Shown: positions 33,712 through 43,025, numbered from the stretch's first letter. The stretch: DNA of 64,000 bases from Starkeya sp. ORNL1 (GCF_012971745.1 NZ_CP048834.1:2914001-2978000), one strand, 5' to 3'. The notes: generated by a model not told the origin, from the sequence alone. Program-made: numbers and translations.

Positions 33712-34007
33712 GTTGCAGGCTTCTCGTCTTCGATCTGCATTTCGCCGGGCTCCATCTCGCGGAAGCCGGCATAGGCGAGGCCGGCGCGCAGGCGGGCGGC
33801 GAACTGCGCCATGGATTCCTCGCGCGTGCGCGTCACGCCATGATCGGGGCCGACCTCGAGCGGATGGATACGGAACCCGATGATGTTCCAGTGCCAGATA
33901 TCATAGCCGTGGGCGAGCCAGATGTGACCGACCTCGGCCCTCCCGCTCATGACGAAGTAGTTGTCGTGATTGATGCCGACGCTGCGGCGCTGAAGGATGA
34001 ACACCAT
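33708..34007 (-). CDS. Phage hypothetical protein
   Basis: A 99-aa protein rich in Trp and His in its first half (MSGRAEVGHIWLAHGYDIWHWNIIGFRIHP). ATG 34007 is embedded in the preceding stop (TGATG), which decides the start over an upstream GTG. Function unknown. Confidence 0.6.
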   Translation of the reverse strand: MVFILQRRSVGINHDNYFVMSGRAEVGHIWLAHGYDIWHWNIIGFRIHPLEVGPDHGVTRTREESMAQFAARLRAGLAYAGFREMEPGEMQIEDEKPAT

Positions 34008-34216
34008 CACACACCCGCCTTCCGCCGGCCCCGCACATAGCCGTTGGAGAGCTTGTGCTCGGCGCGGCGCAGATCCTCCTCAAGCGCCGCGCAGGCCAGC
34101 AGCAGCACCCGCACCGCCTCGCGCGGATCGCCGTCGCACAGCTCTATGACCTCGTCGACATCCTCATCGCTGCCGACAATGGAATAGCGTTCGGCGGGCG
34201 CTAGCTCGCTCGGCAT
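34007..34216 (-). CDS. Phage hypothetical protein
   Basis: A 69-aa acidic protein (AERYSIVGSDEDVDEVIELC, then LLLACAALEEDLRRAEHKLS). GGAG 6 nt upstream favours ATG 34216 over the longer frame. No family recognised. Confidence 0.55.
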   Translation of the reverse strand: MPSELAPAERYSIVGSDEDVDEVIELCDGDPREAVRVLLLACAALEEDLRRAEHKLSNGYVRGRRKAGV

Positions 34217-34333
34217 GGTCGTCTCCGGTGCTGATGACGGTGACGATGTCATGAGAACAAACTGAGAACAAGAGGGTTAAGATCGGAGCTGCCCCCCACC
34301 CAACGCGGTGCTGGTGGCCCACCATCGCTTGGC

Positions 34334-34660
34334 TCAAAGCCTATTGGCAAACGTGATGATCAGCCCCGTAACCTCCTCAAAATCCGCTTCTGATTCCGCC
34401 GCCAAATATTGTCTGCGGATTTGAGTACTCCCAATCAACGCGTAGCATAGCCGAACGACAGAGAAGAAAATAACAACAAACGCGTATGCCAAGACACAAC
34501 GGGACATCGCCTCCACAAAGGATCCGTGACCTCCCGTCGCGTTGATTTCACGCATCAGCGCCAAGAGCGCAAAACCAAAGAACAGCCAAATCCATTTCCG
34601 AGCCGTGTCGCGAAGGACAAGCAGGAAGCTAAGGGCTCTGCGCCAGGGCTTAATCATCAA
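34334..34660 (-). CDS. Phage membrane protein, hypothetical
   Basis: A 108-aa protein with two or three membrane helices (ALSFLLVLRDTARKWIWLFF, FALLALM, and CVLAYAFVVIFFSVVRLCYAL). AT-richer than the surrounding tail genes and placed between tailspike and lysis functions, so it may be a moron gene. Function unknown. Confidence 0.6.
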   Translation of the reverse strand: MMIKPWRRALSFLLVLRDTARKWIWLFFGFALLALMREINATGGHGSFVEAMSRCVLAYAFVVIFFSVVRLCYALIGSTQIRRQYLAAESEADFEEVTGLIITFANRL

Positions 34661-34715
34661 AATCGCTCAAATCTGACATCCGTTTCAGGGCGCCGACGAG
34701 CCCTAAAGCTGAAGC

Positions 34716-36731
34716 TCACATTGCCACAATATCCCACGCCGGGCGGAGCGGCATCGGCAGGCCGGGGGTGTTGTCGACCACGAATTTGGTACGGTCGAGC
34801 GCGGCCGGGAACGGGTTGTAATCGAGCAGATCGGTGGCCGTGAGATCGATGCCGGTGAGGCGGATGGTGTTTGAGTTCTGGCGAACGGCGGAGCTTATTG
34901 TGCGCGCCGCGCCGCCGCTGCTTTTCATCGCGAAGCCAAGAATGCCCGTTGAAGGCGAGATGTCGTTGCCGCCTCCGGTGTTCGGCCACAACACGCGGAC
35001 GTCGGCCGTCGTAGCGTTGATGAAGGTCCAGCCTGAGACATAGGGCGCATCCCAAGGCAACTGCCCAGTGCCGAACAGGAAGCAGAACAGGCGCACGATC
35101 TGCTCGCCGCGCACCGCGAAGCCGTCGCTGTCGGGCGGGCATTTCGCGAGGTGCACGGTATCCTGTCGGTCGAGGTGGTAGATGTCCGGCATCAGATAGA
35201 CGTCGTCCATCTCCGCCGCGATCTCGGCTTGCAGCTTGCGCAGGTTGCGCATGCTGACGTCCTGGCCGTTCTGCCGACCGAGGCAGCCGAGCCCGATTGG
35301 TACGTCGCGGCCGATCCATGCCCGCTGCTGCGTAAGCTGCTTGATCTTGCAGGCCTTCCAGTTTGCGAGCGTGTATGAACCGCTGCCCGCGCCGCCATTG
35401 AACACCAGGGCGTCGGCCTCGCCCTGGCAGTCGATGAGCAGCGTCTTCTTGTATCGCGGCGCGCGGCGCAGCTGCGACAGCGCGTTCGTCTGCCATTGCA
35501 GGAGCATGTCACCGGGGATGTCGAGATCCTGGTTCCACCAATAGCCCGTGGTCTGGTCGGACTTCTTGAGGCAGGAGGTGCCGCCATAGGCGACGTCGCC
35601 GCAGTAGAGTTCCAGCGTCTTCGTCGAGTCGTTGATGCTCAGGCGCGACTTGATCGCCGGCACCATGAGCCGCGTCGTCACCGCGTCAGCGGTAAGGCCG
35701 GAGGCGGCGCTGTCGGCCGTCGCGAGATACTGCGCGAGCGACTGGCCGGAGATGATGAGTTCGTGCTGGTCGGGATAGCGGGCCTTGCCGATCTGCGTCC
35801 CCCACCACTGCACGAGGCCGATGGCGATGCGCTGGCATTCCTCGTCGGACATCGGCTCGGCATTCTGATAACCGAAGTGCTCCCACACCGGGCCGTTGTG
35901 CGACTGCGTCAGCGCGCCATTGGTGCCGAGCGTGGCGCGAACCCCGAGCACCTCGGCAACGCCGTGCGGCCGATCCTGAAACAGGATGCGGGAGTCCGAG
36001 CCGCCGGAAACAACGGCACCCTTCTGGTTGAACCAGATCACCCGAACACGGCTCAGGTCAGGGATCGGCCCCCGCTCGACGAACAACTCGCCGTTGCGGA
36101 AGTACATGGCGCTTTCGCCGTTGCCGGTGTAGGCGCCGTGGACGAGGATATCGTTCGTTCCGGTGCCATACCCCATGAGCGCGCCGTTGACGCCCGACAC
36201 GCCGGGATTGCGGGCATGGGCGCCGGCAGAACTCCACCCATAGGTGCCGACGACGAAGAACACCGCGAGGTTTTGCGTGCCACCCACATTCAGGAAGGTC
36301 GCGGTCGTGGCCAGGTGCTGGGACTTGTCGCGGAAGTCGATGCCCGGCATGGCATAGCCGTCGCGGCTGGTCAGCGCATTGAGCACGCACTGCGGGCGCA
36401 CGCTGTTGATACTGGTGTAGTTGCGGCCGTTGCCGCTCTGGTCGTACCATGTCGCGGCCGAGAAGAAGGTACCGTTGCCCCAACTCGGGGTGCTCGCGAG
36501 ATTGATGACGGGCGTCGGATCGGCGGTGAAGCCGAGCGTGCGCAGCGTATTGCCGCTGTCCCGCCACTGCATGCAGTTGCCGGCATAGGCCGGCACCGCC
36601 TTGCGCACGCTCAACATCCACGAAAGCGGCTGGCTGGCCTCGGTGGGGGCAAGCGGATCCGGCAACGGCTCGCCCGCGTCCGGCTGCACCCGCGCCGCCA
36701 CATCAAACAGCCCGAGCCCGAGGCCAAGCAT
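34716..36731 (-). CDS. Phage tailspike with ArfB-like lectin fold and SGNH/acetylesterase domain
   Basis: A 671-aa receptor-binding protein. Residues ~60-270 resemble the beta-sandwich of arabinofuranosidase B/LamG proteins (TWYDQSGNGRNYTSI, DGYAMPGIDFRDK). Residues ~320-560 look like a sialate O-acetylesterase-type SGNH hydrolase: ISGQSLAQY (nucleophile Ser), LIDCQGEADAL, and HLDRQDTVHLAKCPPDSDGF (Asp/His). The C-terminal ~120 residues are another beta domain. It probably recognises and de-esterifies a host surface glycan during adsorption. It overlaps the spike base gene by ATGA. Confidence 0.78.
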   Translation of the reverse strand: MLGLGLGLFDVAARVQPDAGEPLPDPLAPTEASQPLSWMLSVRKAVPAYAGNCMQWRDSGNTLRTLGFTADPTPVINLASTPSWGNGTFFSAATWYDQSGNGRNYTSINSVRPQCVLNALTSRDGYAMPGIDFRDKSQHLATTATFLNVGGTQNLAVFFVVGTYGWSSAGAHARNPGVSGVNGALMGYGTGTNDILVHGAYTGNGESAMYFRNGELFVERGPIPDLSRVRVIWFNQKGAVVSGGSDSRILFQDRPHGVAEVLGVRATLGTNGALTQSHNGPVWEHFGYQNAEPMSDEECQRIAIGLVQWWGTQIGKARYPDQHELIISGQSLAQYLATADSAASGLTADAVTTRLMVPAIKSRLSINDSTKTLELYCGDVAYGGTSCLKKSDQTTGYWWNQDLDIPGDMLLQWQTNALSQLRRAPRYKKTLLIDCQGEADALVFNGGAGSGSYTLANWKACKIKQLTQQRAWIGRDVPIGLGCLGRQNGQDVSMRNLRKLQAEIAAEMDDVYLMPDIYHLDRQDTVHLAKCPPDSDGFAVRGEQIVRLFCFLFGTGQLPWDAPYVSGWTFINATTADVRVLWPNTGGGNDISPSTGILGFAMKSSGGAARTISSAVRQNSNTIRLTGIDLTATDLLDYNPFPAALDRTKFVVDNTPGLPMPLRPAWDIVAM

Positions 36732-36979
36732 CAGCGCACCGCGACGATGTTGGAAGCGGTCGAGCTCAGCCAAACCTGCTTGACGCGCAGCGGCAGCCAG
36801 CCGGCGAACCCGATGAAGGTGACGACATCGCCGCCCACCGTGGTCACCTTGATATCGCCGGCGGTGCCGACCCACAGCGCGCGGCAGGCGGTTATCTCGG
36901 AATCCGCCGGCGTCACCGCCGCGGCATAGGCGCCAGGGCTGGCGAGGTCGACGGAATGCGATGCGAAGGGGTCAGCCAT
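36731..36979 (-). CDS. Spike base protein, RCAP_rcc01079 family
   Basis: An 82-aa protein with the pattern of the GTA head-spike/tail-spike base: MADPFASHSVDLASPGAYAA, AVTPADSEITACRALWVG, GDIKVTTVGGDVVTFIGF and WLPLRVKQVW. It anchors spike fibres. Starts at ATG 36979 just after an internal terminator and is coupled to the tailspike gene. Confidence 0.8.
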   Translation of the reverse strand: MADPFASHSVDLASPGAYAAAVTPADSEITACRALWVGTAGDIKVTTVGGDVVTFIGFAGWLPLRVKQVWLSSTASNIVAVR

Positions 36980-37002
36980 AGCAGGGCTCCGGATATGAAA
37001 AA

Positions 37003-37018
37003 GCCGCCCGAAGGCGGC
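37003..37018 (-). terminator. Internal hairpin terminator in the tail operon
   Basis: GCCGCC (37003-37008) and GGCGGC (37013-37018) around CGAA; on the minus strand TTTTTC follows. It lies between a tail-fibre gene and the spike base, and would lower transcription of the downstream spike genes. Confidence 0.6.
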
Positions 37019-37041
37019 GCGGAAGGGGGGTGCGGGGAGGC

Positions 37042-37713
37042 TCAGAACACCGAGACGCCGGTGCTCCACAGCGTGTTGAAGCCGGCGTCGTTCATGTCCC
37101 AGGTGCGGCTGGCCTTGCTGCCGTTCTGGATTTGGTAGGACGATTTGTAGATGCTGGCCGGCGCGGTGAAGGCGACGCCGCCGCTCGCCAGCGTGCCGGA
37201 TATCGTCGGCGCGCCGGTGGTGCCGAGCGCGATGCCGGCGAGCAGCGCCGGCTTGCCGAAGATCGCGCCGGTCACGTCGATAGTCTGCGCCGAGGGATCG
37301 CCGGTTGACGGCGTCTGGTTGCCGTCGAACAGCGTGAAGCCGACCGCCGGGAAATCGCCCCGGAAAATCTGCATCAGGCTGTGGTGGCCGGACTGCGACG
37401 AGATGACGACGCTGCCGACCTCGTTCTCGGAGCCGTCGGCGATCTTGGCCTGGAAGATGACGCGATCGACCTGCCCCTCGGCCGGCGGCTCGTCATAGAC
37501 GAGAACGAACCCATCCGCCGGCGTCGCCGCGATGCCATCCGGGCCCGTCGAGTGCATCGGGTCGAACGCCGCCACGCCCGCCTGCAGCCAGAGGATATCG
37601 CCCGGCAGGATGCCCGAGGGAAAATCGATGCTGGTGCCGGACGAGACCGTGTTCGCGCCGACCGCCGCGATGGTCGAGAGCGGCGGTGGCGGCGGAATGT
37701 GGAAGAACTTCAT
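37042..37713 (-). CDS. Phage tail/fibre structural protein
   Basis: A 223-aa beta-rich protein starting MKFFHIPPPPPLSTIAAVGA. Its C-terminal half (TIDVTGAIFGKPALLAGIAL, then SGTLASGGVAFTAPASIYKS) resembles the N-terminal domain of the repeat-containing tail protein at 41275 (QNIAVTGSPPEGIYIGAAFG), suggesting a shared jelly-roll module. ATGA overlap with its upstream gene. Confidence 0.65.
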   Translation of the reverse strand: MKFFHIPPPPPLSTIAAVGANTVSSGTSIDFPSGILPGDILWLQAGVAAFDPMHSTGPDGIAATPADGFVLVYDEPPAEGQVDRVIFQAKIADGSENEVGSVVISSQSGHHSLMQIFRGDFPAVGFTLFDGNQTPSTGDPSAQTIDVTGAIFGKPALLAGIALGTTGAPTISGTLASGGVAFTAPASIYKSSYQIQNGSKASRTWDMNDAGFNTLWSTGVSVF

Positions 37714-38114
37714 TCCGGGTCCGCCGTGGGATACTCGAAGATCACCACCCAATTCATGCGCTGGCAGTTCGAGTTCGAACTGAACACCAGCGATACGTCA
37801 TCGCCGATCTGCCCAGAGTTTGCGCTGGTGTGATCCTTGGTCTGCCGCGTGGTCGAGACGCTGTTGGCGCCGCCGCCGAGCGGAGTCGAATTGATCCGCA
37901 CTTCGACCTGACAGGTGCCCGAGCCACAATCCGTGACCACCTTGGGGATGGCGAACGGCCGCTCCGATGAAATGACGATCGGGATGGTCTCATTGGCCAC
38001 CACCGGGATGTAGCCATAGAATGGGTCAATGCTGCCGCCATTGGCCACGGCCCGCGCGAACGCGGCCCCACTGATGCCGCCGGGCGTGTTCTCCGGCGTC
38101 GGAATGATGCCCAT
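37710..38114 (-). CDS. Phage tail-tip associated protein
   Basis: A 134-aa beta-rich protein beginning MGIIPTPENTPGGISGAAFA. It follows the J-like tip gene by one nucleotide, so it is probably translated with it. Role likely structural; no domain recognised. Confidence 0.6.
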   Translation of the reverse strand: MGIIPTPENTPGGISGAAFARAVANGGSIDPFYGYIPVVANETIPIVISSERPFAIPKVVTDCGSGTCQVEVRINSTPLGGGANSVSTTRQTKDHTSANSGQIGDDVSLVFSSNSNCQRMNWVVIFEYPTADPE

Positions 38115-38115
38115 C

Positions 38116-40788
38116 TCAAAGCCCCGCGAAAATCGGTTTCGACACTTCGGCAAAGCCGGTGATCAGCGCCTGCCGGTCGCTTTCCTTGCCGATGTCGCCC
38201 ACCACCACCCGGTGCACCGTGCGCTCGCGCGGGCCGAGCGCCACCAGGCTGGTCGCCTCCAGCCCATTCGGCACCGCGAAGGCGCCCTCGACATTCAGCG
38301 TCTTGCCGTCCACCGAGGCGATCGGCACCACCGTCGTGCTGCCATCCTTCAGCCGCACGCAGGCACCGAACGCGCCGCGGGCGAGCGTGAAGAAATTGGA
38401 GAGCGTGAACACGTTGTCGACGTCGAACAGGCTCTCGTAATTGTCCGGCGGCGCATCGAACATGTCGGTGTCGAGCGTCAGGCTGGTGAGATTGCTGCCC
38501 GATCGGGCGAAGCTCACCAGCCGGCCGGAGCCATAGCTGTTGGTCAGCATGTCGTGCGCCACGCCCACCAGGTGGCCGCGCTTCACCAGCAGATGGTCGA
38601 GGTCGACGGCGAAGGAATATTTCACCCGGCGATAGCGCAGCTTGCGCAGATAGATCAGGCACCAGCGCCGCACCGCGGCTTCGGAGGTGAGGCCCGGCAC
38701 CTCGATCGATTCATAGAGGTGCCGGCCATTCTGCATGTAGCCGTCATCGACCATGATCTCGCGCGGGTCGTAATCGTTCGCGGCGTCGCGGAAGCTGGCG
38801 ATGATCGCCGTGGTGAAGGGCGCGTCGGTGCGCTCCATGGTGAGCGGGCGCACCATCACCGCCGTTGTGAACAGGCAGCTGATGCCCTCGGCCGAGCGAT
38901 CCTTGTCGATCACCACGCCGCTCACCTGGCCGTCGCGGCGCAACTCGGCATCGCCGGCATTGAGGATCATGCGCACATGATCTTCCACCGAGCCGTCGGA
39001 GAGCAGCCCGTCGAAGGTCAGGCCGGCCGCCTCGCAGTGCTCGTAATAGGCCTGCCAGCTCGCCCAATCGATCTTGCCGGGCTTCTGCGGGAAGACGTAA
39101 TTCGCGGGGTTGACCAGGATGTCGAGCGCCAGCGCCGCGTTGTTCCGGCTCGGCGCCAGGGTGTTCCAGTCGGTGCCGTTCCAGATCGGGACGATGCTGT
39201 GATAGATCTGCGAGAAGCTGTTGACCTTGCGGTTGCGCACCCGGAAGGCGGAAAGGCACAACCCCTTCTGCTCGATCGGATACACCGGCCGCTGCGAGGC
39301 ACAGCTCTCGACATAGACCTCGCTGATATAGCCATTCTGGACCGGAATCCGCTGCGGTGAATTCTGGTAATAGGTGAAGAAGCCGGGCGCGATGCCGCCG
39401 ATCTCATAATCGGCGGTGATGAAGTCGGCGGCGGAGGTGGCATAGCCCCGTGTGTACTCCACCGTGAAGCCGGCAGCCGGGTCGAACACCTCGGGGTCCA
39501 GCCGGAAGGTGATGCCATCCGGGGCGGTGTCCACATTGGTCACGGTGCGGTCGATGCCGGTCGGCGTCACCCCTCCATTGAAATAGGCGTCGGCGGTCCA
39601 CACCGGGTTGGAGGCATAGAGGCTGTCGACGATGGTGCCGCTGCTCACCACCGATCCCGGGCCACCGGAGCGGTCCATGATGATCATGCGGCGCATCGGG
39701 TTCATGTTCGATCCACGCAGGATGATCTCGGGGAAGTTCACCCAGCTGCCGCCGTCGGCCTTGATGCGGATGCGCAGCGGCAGCAGGCATGCATGGCCGG
39801 GGTCGTCGGAATCGGCGAGCCCGCCGGGGAAGTGCAGGACGGTGCGAAACAGCGGGCTGTTCGGCTCCCAGCGCACCACATGCGGCAGCGGGTAGGATTC
39901 CGGCGCCGGGGTGAACAGCGTCGATTGATCGTCCTTCAGTTCCTGCTTGCGCAGCGCCACCGGCTGGCTTTCCTCCGCCGCGCTTTGCGTCACCAGCGTC
40001 AGCGGCGGGTCGTCGTCATAGCCGACGGTCTGCTCGAGCTCGATGCCCACCATGTCGGCGAAGGCCACCTTGTCGAACAGCGGGTCTGAGGTCTCGCAGG
40101 GGCCGCGCACGCCGGCAATGGCATTCACCACCTGGCCCGAAGCGACGATGTCGCTCCACGGCCGCGCCAGCAGCGGCGGCGATAGCCGCAGCAGGCCGCG
40201 CACGATCGGCACCGGCTGGTAGGCCCCGATCGGGTTCTGGCCGACACCGGCGACCCCGAGCGACGCACCGCTCGCCCCGCCGCCGCCGAGCTGCGGCGGC
40301 TTGGTGAGCGACTGCACCAGCAGGCCGCCGCCGACGGTGACGGCAGCGCCGACCGCCGCGGTCGCCCACGCGCCGGCCGAACCGGCGGCGCCGGCGAAGA
40401 TCGCCGGGGCGAGCGTGGCCAGCGCCCCGCCGGAAATGGCGATCGCCACCGCCGCCAGCGCCAGCGCGGCAATGAGAGCAAAGGTATTGTCGCCATTCTC
40501 CGGCACCGGGCCGAGGAACAGCATCGCCCCGGCCTTGGGCCGGATCTGGTGCCAGCACCAGGACGGCACCTCGTCGGAACCGATGAAGGCCGAGCCATAG
40601 GCCGGGAACGGGCGCGGGATGGCGCCGGCGGCAATCAGCCCGTCGACAATGTCGGCGATCGAGCCACCCGGCGCCACGGTGAAGAACAGGCTCGATGCGG
40701 CATCGAACAGCACCGGGCGATATTCCACCAGCACGCCATCGAGCGGCACCGCTCCGGCAATGGCGTCGGCGAGATTGAACGGCCGCAT
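38116..40788 (-). CDS. Tail tip / host-specificity protein (J-like)
   Basis: An 890-aa protein with a hydrophobic Ala/Gly-rich segment near residues 110-165 (ALIAALALAAVAIAISGGAL, then TAAVGAAVTVGGGLLVQSL), typical of lambda-J-type and GTA tip proteins, and a long beta-rich remainder with phage-tail motifs (ISEVYVESCASQRPVYPIEQ, GLTFDGLLSDGSVEDHVRMI). ATG 40788 overlaps the stop of the NlpC/P60 gene (TGATG), so the 10-residue-longer frame is not used. It forms the tail tip that contacts the receptor. Confidence 0.8.
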   Translation of the reverse strand: MRPFNLADAIAGAVPLDGVLVEYRPVLFDAASSLFFTVAPGGSIADIVDGLIAAGAIPRPFPAYGSAFIGSDEVPSWCWHQIRPKAGAMLFLGPVPENGDNTFALIAALALAAVAIAISGGALATLAPAIFAGAAGSAGAWATAAVGAAVTVGGGLLVQSLTKPPQLGGGGASGASLGVAGVGQNPIGAYQPVPIVRGLLRLSPPLLARPWSDIVASGQVVNAIAGVRGPCETSDPLFDKVAFADMVGIELEQTVGYDDDPPLTLVTQSAAEESQPVALRKQELKDDQSTLFTPAPESYPLPHVVRWEPNSPLFRTVLHFPGGLADSDDPGHACLLPLRIRIKADGGSWVNFPEIILRGSNMNPMRRMIIMDRSGGPGSVVSSGTIVDSLYASNPVWTADAYFNGGVTPTGIDRTVTNVDTAPDGITFRLDPEVFDPAAGFTVEYTRGYATSAADFITADYEIGGIAPGFFTYYQNSPQRIPVQNGYISEVYVESCASQRPVYPIEQKGLCLSAFRVRNRKVNSFSQIYHSIVPIWNGTDWNTLAPSRNNAALALDILVNPANYVFPQKPGKIDWASWQAYYEHCEAAGLTFDGLLSDGSVEDHVRMILNAGDAELRRDGQVSGVVIDKDRSAEGISCLFTTAVMVRPLTMERTDAPFTTAIIASFRDAANDYDPREIMVDDGYMQNGRHLYESIEVPGLTSEAAVRRWCLIYLRKLRYRRVKYSFAVDLDHLLVKRGHLVGVAHDMLTNSYGSGRLVSFARSGSNLTSLTLDTDMFDAPPDNYESLFDVDNVFTLSNFFTLARGAFGACVRLKDGSTTVVPIASVDGKTLNVEGAFAVPNGLEATSLVALGPRERTVHRVVVGDIGKESDRQALITGFAEVSKPIFAGL

Positions 40789-41267
40789 CAGGTGGGGCTC
40801 CCAACCGTTGGGCTCCACCTTGCGAAGCCGGCGATGCGTGCGGCCACTTTCGGGTGTCGGCTGTCGATCAGGCAGGATCCCATGTCCTGCCCGTCATGCG
40901 CCGGCGCCTGGGTATGAAGGATGCGGCCGTCCGCCAGCCACGTGCCGACATGCAGCGGCTGCCGCCGGTCGCCGTGCTCGATCGTCCGCAGCATCACCAC
41001 GATGTCCATTTCTTCCGGCACATGCTCGCCAACCTTGCGGAACTGCCACACCGGGTCGCCCATCAGATCGCGCGCCCGCAGCACGGCGGCGCGCAGATTG
41101 GCGGTGATGTCGATGCCGGCTTCCGGCATGCGCTCGCCGGTGCGGACCAGCCGCGCCAGCATGGTGCAGCCGAGGCAATCGACACCGAGCGAGTGTGCCT
41201 GGCTGAGCGTCTCCGCCCGGCCACGCTCCCGGTACGGGATGCCGATAAGCTCGTCGGTCCAGCTCAT
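40788..41267 (-). CDS. NlpC/P60 family tail peptidase
   Basis: A 159-aa cysteine peptidase with the catalytic Cys in LGVDCLGCTMLARL (~residue 30) and His in LHVGTWLADGRILH (~residue 105). In phage tails such proteins (lambda K, GTA g14) trim peptidoglycan during DNA entry. It precedes the J-like gene, the usual order. Confidence 0.85.
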   Translation of the reverse strand: MSWTDELIGIPYRERGRAETLSQAHSLGVDCLGCTMLARLVRTGERMPEAGIDITANLRAAVLRARDLMGDPVWQFRKVGEHVPEEMDIVVMLRTIEHGDRRQPLHVGTWLADGRILHTQAPAHDGQDMGSCLIDSRHPKVAARIAGFARWSPTVGSPT

Positions 41268-41274
41268 GAAATCC

Positions 41275-42984
41275 TCAGGACAGGAACAGGCCGGGGAACT
41301 TGCGCGGGGTCACCCGCACCAGCGGATAGGTCTCGTTCCAGAACACCTCCTGGCTCAGCGTGACCTCGACCGCGGAGGCATCCCAGCGGGAGCTCGCCGA
41401 GGTGAAATCCTCGTATGTCTCCACCGGGTCGTCGGGGAAGCTGAGCAGGATCCGCTCCAGCTTCAGCCCCGGAAACCCTTCCAGCGCCTCCAGCGCCTTG
41501 CCGAGCACGCGGTCATGGTTCGACAGCGTCACCACCAGCGAAGGCGTCTCGTCGCCATCCGCCGGACGCTGCACCTTGAAGGCGCGGGCGATGAAGGTCT
41601 GCCCGCGCGAGACCACCGGCACCGGGTTGTTCACCCAGCGGATGATGTTGGGCAGCGACGGGTGGTCAATCGTCACCAGCCACGGCAGCGGCACTCGGCT
41701 ATGCTGCGCCGCCACGGCATGGCGGAAGGCCAGGGCCGGCGGAATATCCGTGAACGCCGCGACATCGCCTGCTTCGCTGACAGCCAGCGTGCCGGTGATG
41801 ATGCCGACACGCCCGACCGCCGCAGCGACATCCGCGCCTTCGGTGGCGGAAAGCAGGCCGGACACGACCATGCGGCCCGAGAAGGCGGCGATGTCGGCGC
41901 CCTCAGTGGCCGCGAGCGCGCCGGTGACGACGATGCGCCCGGCCATCGCCACGACATCGCCGGCCTCAGTGGCGGCGAGCGCCCCGGTGGCAGTTGGCAC
42001 GCCGCCCGACAGGCTCGCGACGTCGGAGGCCTCAGTCGCTGCCAGGCCGCCAGCGACCACCACCGAACCAGCGAACGACGCCGCGTCTGCATCCTCGGTC
42101 GCCGCCAGCGCGCCGAGTACATCATTCGTGGAAAGGAAGAATGCGGTATCGCTGCCCTCTGTCGCCGCCAGCGTGCCGGTCCAGGCGACGCGGCCGAGGG
42201 CGGCAGCGACGTCACTGCCCTCGCTCGCGGCGAAAGTTCCGCGCCAGCCAGTGCGGCCGACGATACCGGCGCTGTCAGCCCCTTCTGTGGCCGCTATGGT
42301 GCCCAGCACCGACAGGCTGCCGACCAGGGCGGCAGCATCCGCGCCTTCGGTCGCGGCAAGCGTGCCAGTGGTGGCATTCGTGATGGTCGCGGTTACAAAG
42401 CAGCTTTGCAGGCAATTGAGCGGCCCGGTGTCGTTCTGGCCCCACGTGAGCGTGGCTGTGGGGCTCGAATTGTTGACGAGATAGACGGCCTTCAGATTTG
42501 TCGAGGAGCCATTGACGATCGTGCCGGTAGACGCCAGCGTCCCACTGGGAGTCGGCGCAGCCGTGACGCCAAAGGCGGCGCCGATATATATTCCCTCCGG
42601 CGGAGAGCCCGTAACCGCGATATTCTGGGTCGTCGGGGCACTTGCCGTCATCTGCCCGTTTGGCGACGAGCCAGTGAGACCGGTCATCACGCCGTTCGGG
42701 CGGAAGATGAGCAGGATCTTCAGATCGGCCGAAGTCCCGTCCATCCCGGTGAGGACTTGGCCGCTGCCGGTAATCGGGCCGATGTCGATCAAGCACCGAA
42801 TGGGATCCGAGCCGTTGCTCGTATTGACCACATTCGAAAACGTGCCGGGAGTTACAGCGGTCGGCACGCCGGAATTATTCTGCGCCTCCTGGATGAGGAT
42901 GCCGAGATCACCGTTCGCGGCGCTGGCATGCGCCGCTATGGTGGCCCCTGAAGAGGTGGTGCTGCCGATGAAGGTAAAGGACAC
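41275..42984 (-). CDS. Tail protein: jelly-roll-like N-domain + ten 21-aa repeats + DUF1833 domain
   Basis: A 569-aa protein with three parts. Residues ~1-205 are beta-rich. Residues ~208-415 hold about ten tandem repeats of consensus G.LAATEGADVAA..GR.... with 20-22-residue period. Residues ~420-569 form a DUF1833-like phage domain (VTIDHPSLPNIIRWVNNPVP, SNHDRVLGKALEALEGFPGL). DUF1833 proteins are normally short tail-tip parts, so the repeat arm looks like an inserted fibre. Start is GTG 42984. Confidence 0.8.
   Translation of the reverse strand: MSFTFIGSTTSSGATIAAHASAANGDLGILIQEAQNNSGVPTAVTPGTFSNVVNTSNGSDPIRCLIDIGPITGSGQVLTGMDGTSADLKILLIFRPNGVMTGLTGSSPNGQMTASAPTTQNIAVTGSPPEGIYIGAAFGVTAAPTPSGTLASTGTIVNGSSTNLKAVYLVNNSSPTATLTWGQNDTGPLNCLQSCFVTATITNATTGTLAATEGADAAALVGSLSVLGTIAATEGADSAGIVGRTGWRGTFAASEGSDVAAALGRVAWTGTLAATEGSDTAFFLSTNDVLGALAATEDADAASFAGSVVVAGGLAATEASDVASLSGGVPTATGALAATEAGDVVAMAGRIVVTGALAATEGADIAAFSGRMVVSGLLSATEGADVAAAVGRVGIITGTLAVSEAGDVAAFTDIPPALAFRHAVAAQHSRVPLPWLVTIDHPSLPNIIRWVNNPVPVVSRGQTFIARAFKVQRPADGDETPSLVVTLSNHDRVLGKALEALEGFPGLKLERILLSFPDDPVETYEDFTSASSRWDASAVEVTLSQEVFWNETYPLVRVTPRKFPGLFLS
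41740..42363 (-). repeat. Tandem ~63-bp coding repeats
   Basis: About ten in-frame units within the DUF1833 fusion gene, each encoding a G-x-LAATEG-x-D-x-A-x-x-x-G type block. Units are diverged at DNA level but constant in length (20-22 codons), which points to an old, selected repeat. Confidence 0.8.
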
Positions 42985-43025
42985 GGCGCTACCCCAGCAT
43001 CAGGAAAAGACCGCTTCGCAAGCTC

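Noticed and set aside
35496..36929. 477-codon plus-strand frame in the tailspike region
   Set aside because: Shadow of the tailspike gene, whose motifs and coupling to the spike base gene are clear.
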